From Pipra filicauda (Eukaryota; Chordata; Aves; Passeriformes; Pipridae), in the NCBI RefSeq assembly GCF_003945595.2, contig NW_024104332.1, positions 434,001 through 498,000 of the forward strand: 64,000 nucleotides of DNA, given 5' to 3'. The notes under the pieces are model-generated. The model searched no databases and had not been told where the DNA came from. It was given only the letters and a program-made list of their open reading frames with translations. Shown here piece after piece: positions 44,101 through 55,628 of this stretch. The number at the start of each line of letters is the position of its first letter. The first letter of the stretch is position 1. The position numbers were made by a program, and so were the translations under genes.

Positions 44101-47100
44101 TGGTATGAGGCAGGACGATCAGCCTCATGGTGCTGGGGAGCAGCAGAGGGAGTACAGCCAATTTTGGGCCAGACCAGGCTCCTCAAAACATCTGTGGCAG
44201 GGGGGAAGCTGCACAAAACCACCCCAAGGGGTATCAGTATTTTGGGACCGGAGCCCGACCCACACCACGTAACAATCCTGCAGCACCTGGCACGTGCCAA
44301 AATGGGAGAGTTACAGCGGCCACATGGAGCTCAGGATGGAGGAAACAGATACTTGTGCTTGCAACCCACGGAGCAACGCTTGAAACCAGGCACTGCTCCC
44401 CAGTGCTTGGTTCCTGGGCATGCAGCCCCCAGTTCAGTGCTGATTGCTGCTGGAAGACACCGCTGGAAACAGGCCATTGCCAGGGAGAGCACTGGTGAGG
44501 GCCCCGTGCTGGGAGGCGAGAGCAGGAAATGGCAGTGCTCCCACAAGCTGGGAGGCTCAAAGCAACAGTCCCACCCTCTACCCCAGCCTCCAGATTAAGC
44601 AGCAAGTCTTTCACTAGATCAGCATGTTGGGTGGAAATGAAGTGTCTCTTAGGAAGAGCTCAGGTCTTCACTGACTCCAAAGAAAGAAACAGGAAGGGCA
44701 TGACAGAATTTATGGTAACACACACGAGATAAAATCCAAGTGAGGACACGGTTATCATCGAGGATCTTGCTTCCCTTAGCAGGTCAGGGTGAGCTCCCAG
44801 CCCTCTCCTCTCTGTGTCCCAGCTGCCAGCTGAAGGGGTTTTACCCAGCCCTCTGCTTCAGTGTGTGCTGCTGTTTCACAGTCAGAGACAAATGGAGGAA
44901 CATCCAGTGTGTGACAGGGAGGACGAAGCGGGATGATCTGCCTCTCCATAACCAGACCCAGCTGGGTTATTCCTGTGCAAGACAGCAACGAATTTAAGTT
45001 AAAATTATACCAACCAGATTGAAATGCAATTAAAGGAGTTCCCTTAGGGTTGCACATCCAATTAGTAGAGCATCTTTAATTACACCAGTGCAGACACGTG
45101 CCGAGAGGACCACCAGCACGGAGATGAGGCCTGCCTGGTGACCCACATCCATGAGGGCTCCAGAGGAGTTATGCCTGGGTTTCCACCAACATGGGTGACC
45201 TGCTCCCCCACTGGGGAAAAGCCCCTGGGCTGGCCCAGCCTGGACTAGGAGCAAGGCAGAGGAGAAATACAGAAACCATTTTCAGCTTTGTAAGAGCAAT
45301 TGTCTCTAGCAGACAGTTTCTGGAAAGCAATTAATATCCAGGTGCTTCTAAAAGGTAAGAGTTCTTCCCAGTTTTTTGTACGTGAGTTTTCCCTCTTGCA
45401 GTGTCTGAACATACCCTGCTCTGAGGAACTGTGGAAGCCAAAGCATCAGAGTTGACTTTGATAAGAAAACTCATTAAAACACTAACAAGGCAAATATTAA
45501 GAATTGCCAGAAACACCAGAGCACTTCTAGGTGTCCCTCAACCATCTCCAGGGAGTTTTGTGAGGTAGAAGAACTAAAAATACCTTCCCACCTGTAGCCT
45601 TGAGTATAACACCACCTCCAAAGCAGCCAGTGGGTGTGACTCAGGAGTGTGGTCCTCGTTTGGAGCATTAGTCCAAGTCCCTGTCGAAGCCTACAGTCTG
45701 GCTGCTCTGAACTATTCCTGTTTAAAATCCTGTCAAAGAGAGAAAATAAAACTGAAGGAGACTCTCCTTTGCCCATTGTAGCAGCAAGCCTGAGGGCTGG
45801 TGTGTGTCAATAATCCCTGGGACCCCATTTTAATGCAAAATCATATCACCTTGCACCAGATAGTGCCCTCAGGTCAATACTAACAGGGGGACAGGAGCAG
45901 GTGCTCCACACATCTTCACATGCTCCTCCTCAAGTGTTCCTTTAAGCACCCTCAAAAGTTGAGACCGTAGGCTTAGTGGGATTAACAATGATAATCATTC
46001 CCATCCATCACTGCAAAGCAGGCTGTGGAGCTGCTGAATCCGTTCTGCTCCAGGAACCCGGGAAATCGACGCCGTACCTGAGCAGCCAGGCAGGGGCAGC
46101 TCCAGGCTTGCTGTAAAGAGGAACAGAGCGATTGCTCAGGCTCACTTCCTTATTCATTTTTTTTATGAGCCCTCAGAGCCTCCCTAGGAATTATCAAAGC
46201 CTCTCCAAGGAGGGCAGAGCCGCAAAGGGAGCGTTTATTCACGGGCTGGTGCTTCACGCTGCGATAACCCTCTGTGTGAACATACTGGAGTGGCTGTACG
46301 GGTCTCCTCCCTCACGTGGGCAGTGAGGCCTCTCCTTTAACCTGCTTTCTGCACCTTCAGCATTTGACCACCCTCATTACAGACTCATAAGTGGCTTTTT
46401 TCCCCTATAATCAGCTCTTTGCCATGCATCGGTGGATGGCAGCAAAGGCAAAGCTTGTATGTTCGTTACAAACTCCCCTGATGCTCTGTCTGAGGGAGCC
46501 TCCTGCTCCCCAGGGTTGCATTACAAACTGGGATGTGTGGAATCGAGCAGGATTAGGGAATACCATGACATTTAAGCAATGGGGACCTTCACTGGGAGGA
46601 TTTGGGCTGAAAACCAGGGAGGGTCCAAGACTGTACAACCTCCAAAGGTCCTTAATGTGCCAGAGCTGGGCCCCCAGATACCTGCAGGGACAGAGATGTT
46701 CGAGAAGGCTCAGCTGTGGCCAGCTGGAGGAAGAATGGGATGGTTTGCTCCATGCCTGCTGCCCTGCCTTTCCTGACAATGGAAGCAGCAGAGCCAAGGC
46801 ATGCAGTTTCACATCGAGTTCATATTGCAACCATTCCAGAAATCCCATGTGCCAGAATGACATAATTCTGCCACCACACAGAAAAATGTAATTATTGGGT
46901 GTCAGTGGGGCTTCAGACCTAACTTGTGAGAGCAAAAAACCTTCACAGCTCCCTTGGAGAGTCTAGATGTTACAGGGGTTATTTTTCCCCTGTGAATATC
47001 CTACAGGGGTGATTTCAAGGCTTGAAACCAGCTCACACATGACACTAATACAGTGTCCCTCTGAACAATATAGCACCCCCTCTCCTGCCAAGGTAAATGG

Positions 47101-49664
47101 GAGAGGCTAAGTTTCCTTATTACTCATCAGCCTGATAAATCAAAGCTGCTGTGCTGTACTTCCCTCCCACCCCCTCTGGCGTTTCTGAGCTCTGGCTCAA
47201 GCAGAAATCACAAGGTGAGCTCGCTTGGGCTATGTAAGGGAGCACACCAGCCCAGGTGGTTATACAAGTTCTTGAAATCACCTTAGGAAATGGGAAGCTG
47301 TTTTTCCATCCATCCAGGCTGTGACATTCCTCTGAATGTGTGCTCAGCACGCATCTGATGAAAACAGGAGGGTCTGTGCCACTGGGCTTTGCCATCCCCA
47401 TGGGCCTGTTTGCAGAGTGGGGCAGGAAAAAGGAGCCTGTTGGGCTTGGGCAGCTCAGGGCTGGGTGGTCCCTGCAGCAGGATGGGGCAGCGTGGGTGCA
47501 GGGCTGGGGCAGTGCACTGGCTCTGGGAGGGGAGTTGTTGGTATCACAAAGCATCCCACTCTTCCCTCGGAGGGATTATAGGCAAATCAGAGGACAAACA
47601 CAGGGGTTGGTGCTTACACCATGGTACGTTGGAGTGACAGAGCCTGATAACTTGGAGGGGAGGCAGCCACCAGTTCCAGCACCCTTCCCTGCAGAGGCTG
47701 GAGCAGCCAGCTCTGCCCCTGGCCAAAGGGAAACCACCCCGTGGCTGTCAGGTCAGAATGGTGTTTCTTTGGCAGTTTATAGCAATCCTGTTTGTGGATT
47801 AAAACACAGCCGTCAAGGCAGCTCGTCCGGGATTTACGACATGGCCTCAAAATGCAGAAGAAAAGGAAAGCTGAACTCTCCTTTGATGTTTGCAAGTGTA
47901 ACCTGCAGACCTGAGCTGAACACACTGTAAATAAGGATCATTAATCATCAGCTAAGCGGCACACGGTTGCTGTTATTTATTATAACAACATAAATCACCC
48001 GGAGCTGCTATCATGTTAATTTGGATTTAGTATGGATTAGTATGGAAAGGAGAGTATCCTTACCTATTTACAAAATACATACCTTTATTTTATACATACT
48101 TTAACAAGTGTTAATCCCACTTGTAAACACATATAGATGTGCCGTGGTTTTTGTTCCTTAAGTTTCCTCCAGTTAGTAAGCAAGTCAGGAAAACGCTCTG
48201 GGAGCTCTGCACGTGAGAGATTTCCAAAGGTTCAGGTCAAGCTGCAGCCCAGAAAAATCTGTCTTGTGATGACACAGTGAGTTGGCACCGAGGGGAGAAG
48301 TAAGACCAGGAGCTCTGGGATATGTTTCAGAGGCTCTGCAACGCCCCCAGCCCTTCCTCCAGCCCCTCTGCAGGGCCCTTCCCAGAAACTGCCCTGCATC
48401 CATGTATCACTGCAGTAACCTCACAGACTTCCTTACTTCTTTTATTTGCAGCTCAGCTCTGGCTTTCACTTTTAAGAAGCATGAGGCATGGGTTTTGTGG
48501 GATGCTGGAGCCCTCTGCTCCTGCCTTTGGAAGGAAGGCTTAGCAGGGAAGGAGCATTTTAATTTATATTAAGGGAGCATTAACCACACTTTTCATATTC
48601 TCCAGGAATGCCAGCTGTACTCCTTGCTGATGTATTAATTTGAGTTTGTTGGAGCTAAAAGGTGGGGCTGACATCCTCATGCACCACAGCAAGACCAGTG
48701 GAGGCACCAGTATGACCATACCAGGTGTTTTGGGTGTGGAGCTCATGTCAGAGCTGGAAATGTGGCCCCATCCCTCTCCACAGATCATTTCTAAGTGTGG
48801 TGACAACAGAACTTCACCCCACAGGGATCCTCATCTCGGTGCTGAGGCACAGCAGCTGTCTCTGCCCTTGAGCACTCAGGTGTAGTTAGGGGGTCCATTC
48901 TACCCCCCAAAAGGACTTGAATTCTTTAAAATTAGGCAGGTTTGCTGTTAAGAAGTCACAGCAAATTTCTCCCCGCAGTCCTGGGAATCTGTTTTATCCT
49001 GATGAAGCTGGAGGTGCTGAGCCTTGACTCAGGATGCAGAGATCCCTGATCAACCCCATGGAGGTCACCAGTGCTGCTTTAGCTGGAGATTTGTCCTGAT
49101 TAAGAAAGAGACCTTGATATCTGGGAAACAGAGATCAGAACAATCAGGGTTTTGCATTTTTAAAATGTAACTGCAAGGGAAACAAAAAGAATGTTATTTT
49201 TTGGGCCGGCCCAAAGATTTCCCACAGGCTTGAAGCTGCAGTGTTACATTTAACAACAGGCTCATAAGTCCCAGGTAAAGAACAAAAGCAATGATGCACC
49301 TGCATCCTGACTCCACTGGGTCCAAAAGTGCAAGTAATTGCCTTTAATTGGCTCTGTTGTTTTTAACCTGTTTTGTGTGTGCCAGATGAACAGACATCAA
49401 ACCAGGGAGAATTTCTCTAAGTGTTGAGCCAGAGCTGAGGTTTGCATAAATTAAAATTGGGTTAATTATAATAACTCTAGTACAATAGGGATAGTATAAT
49501 AAGACTAATTAGAGTGGGGCTAATATGAGGGTTCAAGCCACAGCAGCCACTGTACAAAACACTCACCCAGGTTCTTCAGAGGTTTCCCTGGACTTGTATC
49601 CCACTCGACTCAGGGGCAATCCAACATCTAAAAGCCTCTGCAGAGCTCTGACTGCGTTTTCCTG
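41111..49664. other. Intergenic sequence, 8.5 kb, no gene supported
   Basis: Lies between the inferred end of ABCA12 and a CpG cluster. Many open frames of 70-196 codons exist on both strands (longest 47340-47930), mainly in GC-richer parts, but none shows a known domain, codon pattern or splice framework. No CR1 copy recognised. AT-rich, unique-looking stretches such as 47935-48060 could be conserved elements, which would need alignment to test. Confidence 0.6.
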
Positions 49665-49915
49665 AGCATCCACGCTCGCCTCGCACCGACCATATGTCTG
49701 TCTCTGTCTGCTAGCAGATTGCACCAAATATTTTCCTTTTCTACCGTGGCTGAGCAAACAAACACCATCTGCGGGGCTCGTCGAGGGAAATCCCGTCCCC
49801 TCTGTGCCTGCGGGGAGGCAGCCGCGCGTGTCCGTGGGGCTGACGCTTCTGCACCCGGACCCTGGGACAGGAACCTCTCCCTGCTCCTCAGCTCTGCCCA
49901 TCCGCCGAGCTGAGC
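49665..49915. promoter_or_regulatory. CpG-rich cluster in intergenic DNA
   Basis: About 20 CpG in 250 bp (for example CACGCTCGCCTCGCACCG and CGTCGAGGG) in DNA that otherwise has few CpG. No coding frame with homology. It could be an unmethylated distal element or a non-coding RNA promoter; function is unproven. Confidence 0.4.
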
Positions 49916-50120
49916 TGGGACCTGACAGTTGGCATACATTTTAATTCAGGTTTTATTACAGGAAGGCTGAGCCCTGTCAGAGCAGACTGCCTAGCGATGA
50001 CCCAGGCTTGTGGGGCTGCCTTGGGGCAGTGGGAGGTGGAAGAGGGTGAGAAGGCTTTTTTTTGGTTGGCTCTGCCTTGGATGTATCCATGCTGCGGGGG
50101 GCTTTGGGCATTTTCCAGCC

Positions 50121-50164
50121 ATGCTCAAATCAGGCCATGCTCAAATCAGGCCCAGGCCTGATTT
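50121..50164. repeat. 16-bp tandem duplication running into a perfect palindrome
   Basis: ATGCTCAAATCAGGCC occurs twice head to tail (50121-50136, 50137-50152). The second copy's AAATCAGGCC forms a perfect 10-bp inverted repeat with GGCCTGATTT (50155-50164) around a 2-base centre. Confidence 0.9.
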
Positions 50165-50827
50165 TTGGTCTGCCTTGGCATGCTTAGGATGAGAGGTCTG
50201 GGAGGGCAGCTGATGGGGGATGGAAATTATTCCTTGTTCAAGCGTTTATTCCTTTGGTAGGTAAATCTCCTGGGTGGCACTGCTTGATATGGAGGGTCTG
50301 TGCCATCCATCCATGCAGCCCAGCACTGGTGCAGGGAAGCACCAGCAGCTGCTGAAGCAAAGGTGTGAACGTGGTCCCCCAGCTGGGCACAGGTTTTTTT
50401 CCTGCTTTGCTGTTCTCTGTTATTTGCCTTTCTGCAGGAAACCCCTTTTCTGGTAAAATCAGAAGGGTAGTCTCAATTTTGTAAAATCCTCTGCAGTTTT
50501 GACCCATGTGGCCATTCTCAGAGGTCCCCAGCAGGTGCAGGTGTAAATTACCTGTCACCTCAGCTGCTTTTCCGCTCGCGCTTCTGCAGCGCTGGGTCCA
50601 GAGCTTGTGCTCTGACCAAATCTTTTGTACAAGTGCCCTTTGGATTTAGCAATTCGCACGGTGAAAGCAGAACCAATGAACCACAGGCTTCTCTGCCGCT
50701 GCTTTTAATTAAAAATGCCATGTCTAACACCAGCAGATGTTCCTGCTACTGAGGCTCAACGAATAATTTAATGCTATGTAATGCAATGCTGACTGCGCTG
50801 CTTAGTCTGAAAGTGTAACAGACTTTT

Positions 50828-50847
50828 TTATTATTATTATTATTATT
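50828..50847. repeat. (TTA)n microsatellite
   Basis: About seven TTA units after a T run. Confidence 0.9.
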
Positions 50848-52904
50848 TCCTTTTGGGGATCAAATCCCTCAATATTTGAAATCCTACAACTTGCTAGTCT
50901 AATGGCTCTAGCCAATTACTGCACCAAATGGTCTCAGCAGTGCCGTGTCTTTCAAGTCAGTGCTGCAGCCCATGATGCCTCTGCCACCACGGTGAGCTCT
51001 CAGGGCCTCGGATGCACAGCAAAATTGGCCTCAGAGGGGCGGCACTAGTAGCAAACTAAGCCTGTTAAAGGCTTTGATTCAGACATTTGGGGAAAGAGGG
51101 AATTCAAAGCATGAGGCTGTTCCTCTTCCCATTTTTTTTCCAGTCTTCTGATGAAGCGGATCCATTCTGTCACTTGCGGCGGCCGCTCAGCATGTGAGAG
51201 CTGAGCACCCTTTCCTGGTGGGGTAGTCCCAGGATGTGCTCTGCATTCAGGTGGATGGGAGGAGAGAGACCCCCTCCTCCCAGGTGCTTTGGCTCTTTTA
51301 ATGCCCAGGAAAACGGCTGACTTGTGAGACTCGATGGAACCGCCTCCTTCTGCTCTCACCCCTTCCCATTACATGATGAATCATGCAATAATTGTATATT
51401 TGTTGAAAAACAGCTGGAGAACTTCGCTAAATGAATAAAATATCAGGTACCGGTGTATTTACATAAAAAGGTCTTTACCAGATGGGCAGCACTTTGAAAT
51501 GAAGCACGAGGTAGACGAGGATGTTTTACCTTCCCCGTCAGCCGCCGAGCCCAGCCCATCCTTCAGCGCGGGTTTTGCTGTGAAGCTCCGCATTGTTTGA
51601 AAACCACATTAACAGTTTAGCACGGCGGAGATGATCGTTGCCTCAGCAGGGCACGGAGCTGATTCATGCACGTACCCAACGCCGCTGTCTCACTATATCA
51701 CACCACTGCCGAAACCGCTTTACTGGCTTTCTGTCATGCAACAAATTTATTTTAAAGTGTGTGGGCCTTATACTGCCTGGAATGGCTTTAGTTGTACTTT
51801 AAATACTGCATAAACCAAATTTAGAGATGTATTTCTTGCTTCCCTCTGTTCCCTGCATCATTTTTTTCGCTCCTGACTGTCCAATTGGTAGCAGTAATTC
51901 ACTGCAGAGGAAGACGTTTCTTAGATTTCTGAGAGTGCCAACTCCTTAACCTTTATGAAATTAAGGAGAATGAATCACTCGTGACTTTTACATCTTTCTC
52001 GAACACAAGTATTTGTTAGCTTCAGGCTGCCCAGGGCAGTGCTTTGGCTCAGTTTAACTTAGTTGTAAATGTTTGTAAATTCCCACATAATGTCTCAGCA
52101 CAATAGAGACTGTGCGTGCACACGTGGATTTATTGGGAGAGACACTAAACATATTTCAGCCGGAGGGAAGGAAGATGAGGCACTTATCTGGTTTACTGTC
52201 CTGTACAGTATATATTGGCATCTCATATTTTGTGAACATAAATGCCAGGTTGACTCAAGAGATCTATGGATCAAGTGTTGTTTGTAACCTGCTCTGAATG
52301 CTTCAAATTGCATTAAAGTTTCATCTCGGCAGCGAGGCCTTTTGCCATCTTTCAGTATCACCAGTGCCCTAGGAGATGCTGGGAGCTGGGATTTTGGACC
52401 ACAGGATGAGCACACAACAGCCAAGTAAGAGGGAGTAGTAGGATGTAAAGGTTGCATCTGGTAACTGTTTATTTTTAAGGGAAAAATTACTCATTTAGCT
52501 TATTTTGTGAGTTTATCCTGGTTTTGTCAATATGAGGGAGCAGGTTCCTGTCCCAGTTTCATCCTCTGCAGCCCAAGGAAAGGAGTGAGGGTGCCCTGTC
52601 CAGCTGTGCCCCTTGCTGTCAACCCTCTCCTGCATCCTGGTGTTTTGGTGCATGCACATAGGGTGGGAAGAGGCACCAGGAATGTGCCACTCCCCCACCT
52701 TGCAGGGCTTGGGGACAAGCTCCCCTTTGGGCAGAGCAGGCCCAGGGCATGTCTGCCTGCCCCTTTCCCTCCTCCAGGAGAGTCAAGGATGGTGCTGTGC
52801 TCTGTAGCAGCTCACTGCAGTCAGATCCTGCCAGAAACAGATCTGGGAGCATCTGGCAGCTACAAGTGTCTATCACAAGGTGTGATTTTCCTTTGGTTTT
52901 GTTG

Positions 52905-53062
52905 TACTTCCACGCTCGCCTCGGCGGCTGTTGTTCCTTTCCGCAGATCCGCTTCCCTCGGCGGCAGAGATCCCGCCGGTCCGCACGGCCGGGGATGACG
53001 GGCCGTCAGCAAGGGGGACACTGCGCCGTGCTATTAACGCAGCGGGGGGTTCCCTGAGCACC
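52905..53062. promoter_or_regulatory. Second CpG-rich cluster in intergenic DNA
   Basis: Close to 20 CpG in about 150 bp (CGCTCGCCTCGGCGGCTG, CCCGCCGGTCCGCACGGCC). It lies 2.5 kb upstream of the BARD1 start. Possible distal or alternative promoter; no transcript evidence can be seen here. Confidence 0.4.
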
Positions 53063-54540
53063 AGAAAACAACAGGCTATTACAGAGACACAGCCGCACTT
53101 TTCACAGCTGGATCCAAGCGCACTGATGCAGCTCCCGTGCTGTCGATGCCAACAAACAGCCCTCCTCTCCGTGCCAGGGAAACGAGACGTGTGAGGATGG
53201 GGATGCCTGCATCCATCCCTCTCCGGCTCGGATTCTGCAAGGACAGCATCACTGCAAGGGACAGGCTGTTGTTTAGGACTCTCCACGGTTTCTCTTCTCA
53301 TGGATAACGACTGGGAGTTATCATGGATGCAGAGAAAGCCGAGACAGTGTTTTCTGGGGTCAAGCAGGTTAGGAGATACGATGACATTGCTAATAAAGGC
53401 TGAACATGCCATCATTCAAATCAGCGTGACGGTGCTTCACCCTGTCAAGTGTCAGCTTGCCCCAGATGACAAATGGTCTCAGATCAATGGAGCTGTGAGA
53501 TTTCACAATTCTGCATCCTGCGTAGTGCTCATCTCCTTGCACCTCTGGCTAATATTTGTAACAAAGATTTACCCTTCTCTAAATAAAGCAAAAAAATTAA
53601 TAAAAATCCCAGTTCAAACCATTCCCAGTGTTCAGGAGCCACAGAGGGAACAAACTACCAAAGCAGAGGAGTGTGACACCCGAAAACTGGAGAACCTCCT
53701 TCTTGGAAGACATTAATAGTTTATTAAGAAATACTTTCAGCCCTGATTTAACACTCATTTAAGTAGAAGTCCTTCTCTCTAGATAAGGTAAATCTGGGAC
53801 GCTGCTCTGACGGCTGTTTTCTACGACTGTCACCAACCAAATTCTGTGGCTCCACACCACCACATCCTTTTATGATGAAGTTCCCTCAAAGAATAACTTG
53901 CTCGCTTTAATCATGTTTTCTCTGAGATTTATAGCTTGATGCTTATTCACTGACGGAGCTTCTCCACGTGAAATGTCAGTAAGCCCGTTATAAATCGCTC
54001 CTGGCATTCCTGCTCTATCTTTTACTTGGCCAGGAGTATTCCTACCTGAAAGTGATAAATTCCTGCTATAACTGCTTTATGTGCTCCAGTAATTACGCTG
54101 TAGAGGGATGGCAGGGGCTGTGTGTGTGGAGGTACCGCCTAAAAAACAGAAACCTGTAAAAAGTGGGAGATTGGGCTGAACCCTGAGGTGCTGCAGGAAA
54201 CACAGGCTGAGGGAAAAACCACTCCGGCAACCCGAAACAACAGTGACTGGTGAGTTACTTCTGTTAGACTGAAGCAGGGGAATGGGCAGAAGAGAGGGAA
54301 GAAAATGAATTTTTTAAATTCAAGGCGGAAAGGTGTCGGCACAGGGGGAGGCGCCCTGCCTGGTCTGGGTGCCAGGCATGAGGGGTGGATGCCCTCAGCC
54401 CCAGCATGCTGTGTCCACCCACCTGTCTAAGGCCTCCTTTGGGTAGGGGATATTTATAGTGTGTTAGATGTGTTATAGATACACAAACACTGGAAAGACA
54501 TAGGGTATTTGATTGATTTGGGTGCTTTGTGGTATCTAGG
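53063..54540. other. Intergenic sequence, 1.5 kb, nothing recognised
   Basis: No gene, RNA or repeat recognised between the CpG cluster and the CR1 copy. Confidence 0.6.
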
Positions 54541-55262
54541 TGGGCCAAGATCAACGGCATGAGGTTCAATAGGATTCAGTCCAATAGTTTGGCCACAACA
54601 ACCCCCCGCAGTGCTACAGGCTGGGGGAAGGGGGACTGCAAAGCAGCCCAAAGGCAAAGGATCTGGAGGTGCTCGTCAACAGCAGCCAAATATAAGCCAG
54701 TGTATGCCCAGGTGGTCAAGAAAGCCAATGGCATCTGGCCTGTAGCGTGGCCAGCAGGGCCAGGGCAGTGACTGTCGCCCTGTGCTGAGCACTGTCGAGG
54801 CCACACCTCGAGTGCTGTGTTCAGTTCTGAGCCTCTCCCTTCAGGAAGGACATAGAGGGGCTGGAGCGTGTCCAGAGAAGGGCAATGGAGCTGGGGAAGG
54901 GTCTGGAGCACATGTCCTGTGAAGAGCAGCTGAGGGAGCTGGGGGGGCTCAGCCTGGAGAAAAGAAGGCTCAGGGGGGACCTTCTCGCTCTCAGCCGGGG
55001 GGAGTTCGGGCTCTGCTCCCAGGGAACAAGGGACAGAACAAGGGGAAATGGACTGGAGCTGTTCAGGCCGCAGAGGTTCAGCCTGGACATCAGGAAGCAT
55101 TTCTTCACAGAAAAGGAGATTAGACATTGGAATGGCCTGCCCAGGCAAGTGGTGGACTCACCATCCCTGGAGGTATTTAAGGTATGCCACGGTCTTGTTG
55201 CCATGGTGGTGTCGGGTCACAGGCTGGACTCATATGATCTCAGAGGTCTTTTCCAAGCTAAC
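54541..55262 (+). mobile_element. CR1 LINE 3' part, about 720 bp
   Basis: Matches the CR1 3' region over its length: CATGAGGTTCAATAGGATTC, CAACCCCCCGCAGTGCTACA, GGCTGGAGCGTGTCCAGAGAA-like words, GGAGCTGGGGGGGCTCAGCC, TTCAGCCTGGACATCAGGAA and TGGACTCACCATCCCTGGAG. Internal deletions and stops make it dead. A 190-codon minus-strand frame over it is only an antisense shadow. It ends directly at the GC-rich BARD1 promoter. Confidence 0.93.
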
Positions 55263-55473
55263 TGACCGGCACTCCGTGACCGGATCCCGGGTTTCCCCCA
55301 CCCCGCCCTTTCCCTCCCCTCAGGGCGGCCCCGCCCCGCTCGCGGAGCGCGGGAAGCGCCGGGGGCGGTGAGCGCGCGCGTGGCTGCCGCGCCTGCGCGG
55401 TGGCGGCGGGCGGGGAATTTAGAGCGGCGGCGGGAAGCGCGGCGGGAAGGGAAGGGTTGGGAGCAGGAGAGCG

Positions 55474-55628
55474 ATGAGGGAGGCGCTGCGCGGCCGCTCG
55501 GGCAACCAGCCGGCCCCGGACGGCCACCTCCGCACTGTTGACCCCCCCATGGCGTCGCCCGGGCAGCCCTGGTCCCGCACCCGCGCCGCGCTGGGGCGGC
55601 TGGAGAGGGCGCTGAGCTGCTCCCGCTG
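55474..55628 (+). CDS. BARD1: BARD1 exon 1 (coding part)
   Basis: 155 bp, 51 codons plus two bases. The ATG at 55474 has G at -3 and is preferred: RSGNQP after it matches human RSGNEP, and the first RING Cys falls at 49 (50 in human). A second in-frame ATG at 55549 (codon 26) sits where human also has Met 26, but has C at -3. The end [16 protein letters not shown] is clearly BARD1. Donor GTAATG. Confidence 0.95.

Larger units (their letters stand above)
49916..52904. other. Intergenic sequence, 3 kb
   Basis: Contains the duplication/palindrome at 50121-50164 and the TTA repeat at 50828-50847. No gene or transposon recognised. Confidence 0.6.

Noticed and set aside
44056..44614. Overlapping open frames of 180 (+), 123 (+) and 126 (-) codons
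   Set aside because: Open frames in several phases and on both strands at once indicate few stop codons from GC-rich composition, not a gene.
47340..47930. Longest + strand intergenic open frame, 196 codons
   Set aside because: No domain, low-complexity composition, no splice or promoter context. Several open frames of this size are expected by chance in 64 kb.
52507..53415. Open frames of 163 (+) and 180 (-) codons near a CpG cluster
   Set aside because: Opposing frames in GC-rich DNA without domain similarity. The CpG cluster is reported on its own merit.
54576..55148. Minus-strand frame of 190 codons
   Set aside because: It is the antisense of a CR1 LINE copy and has no known homology.
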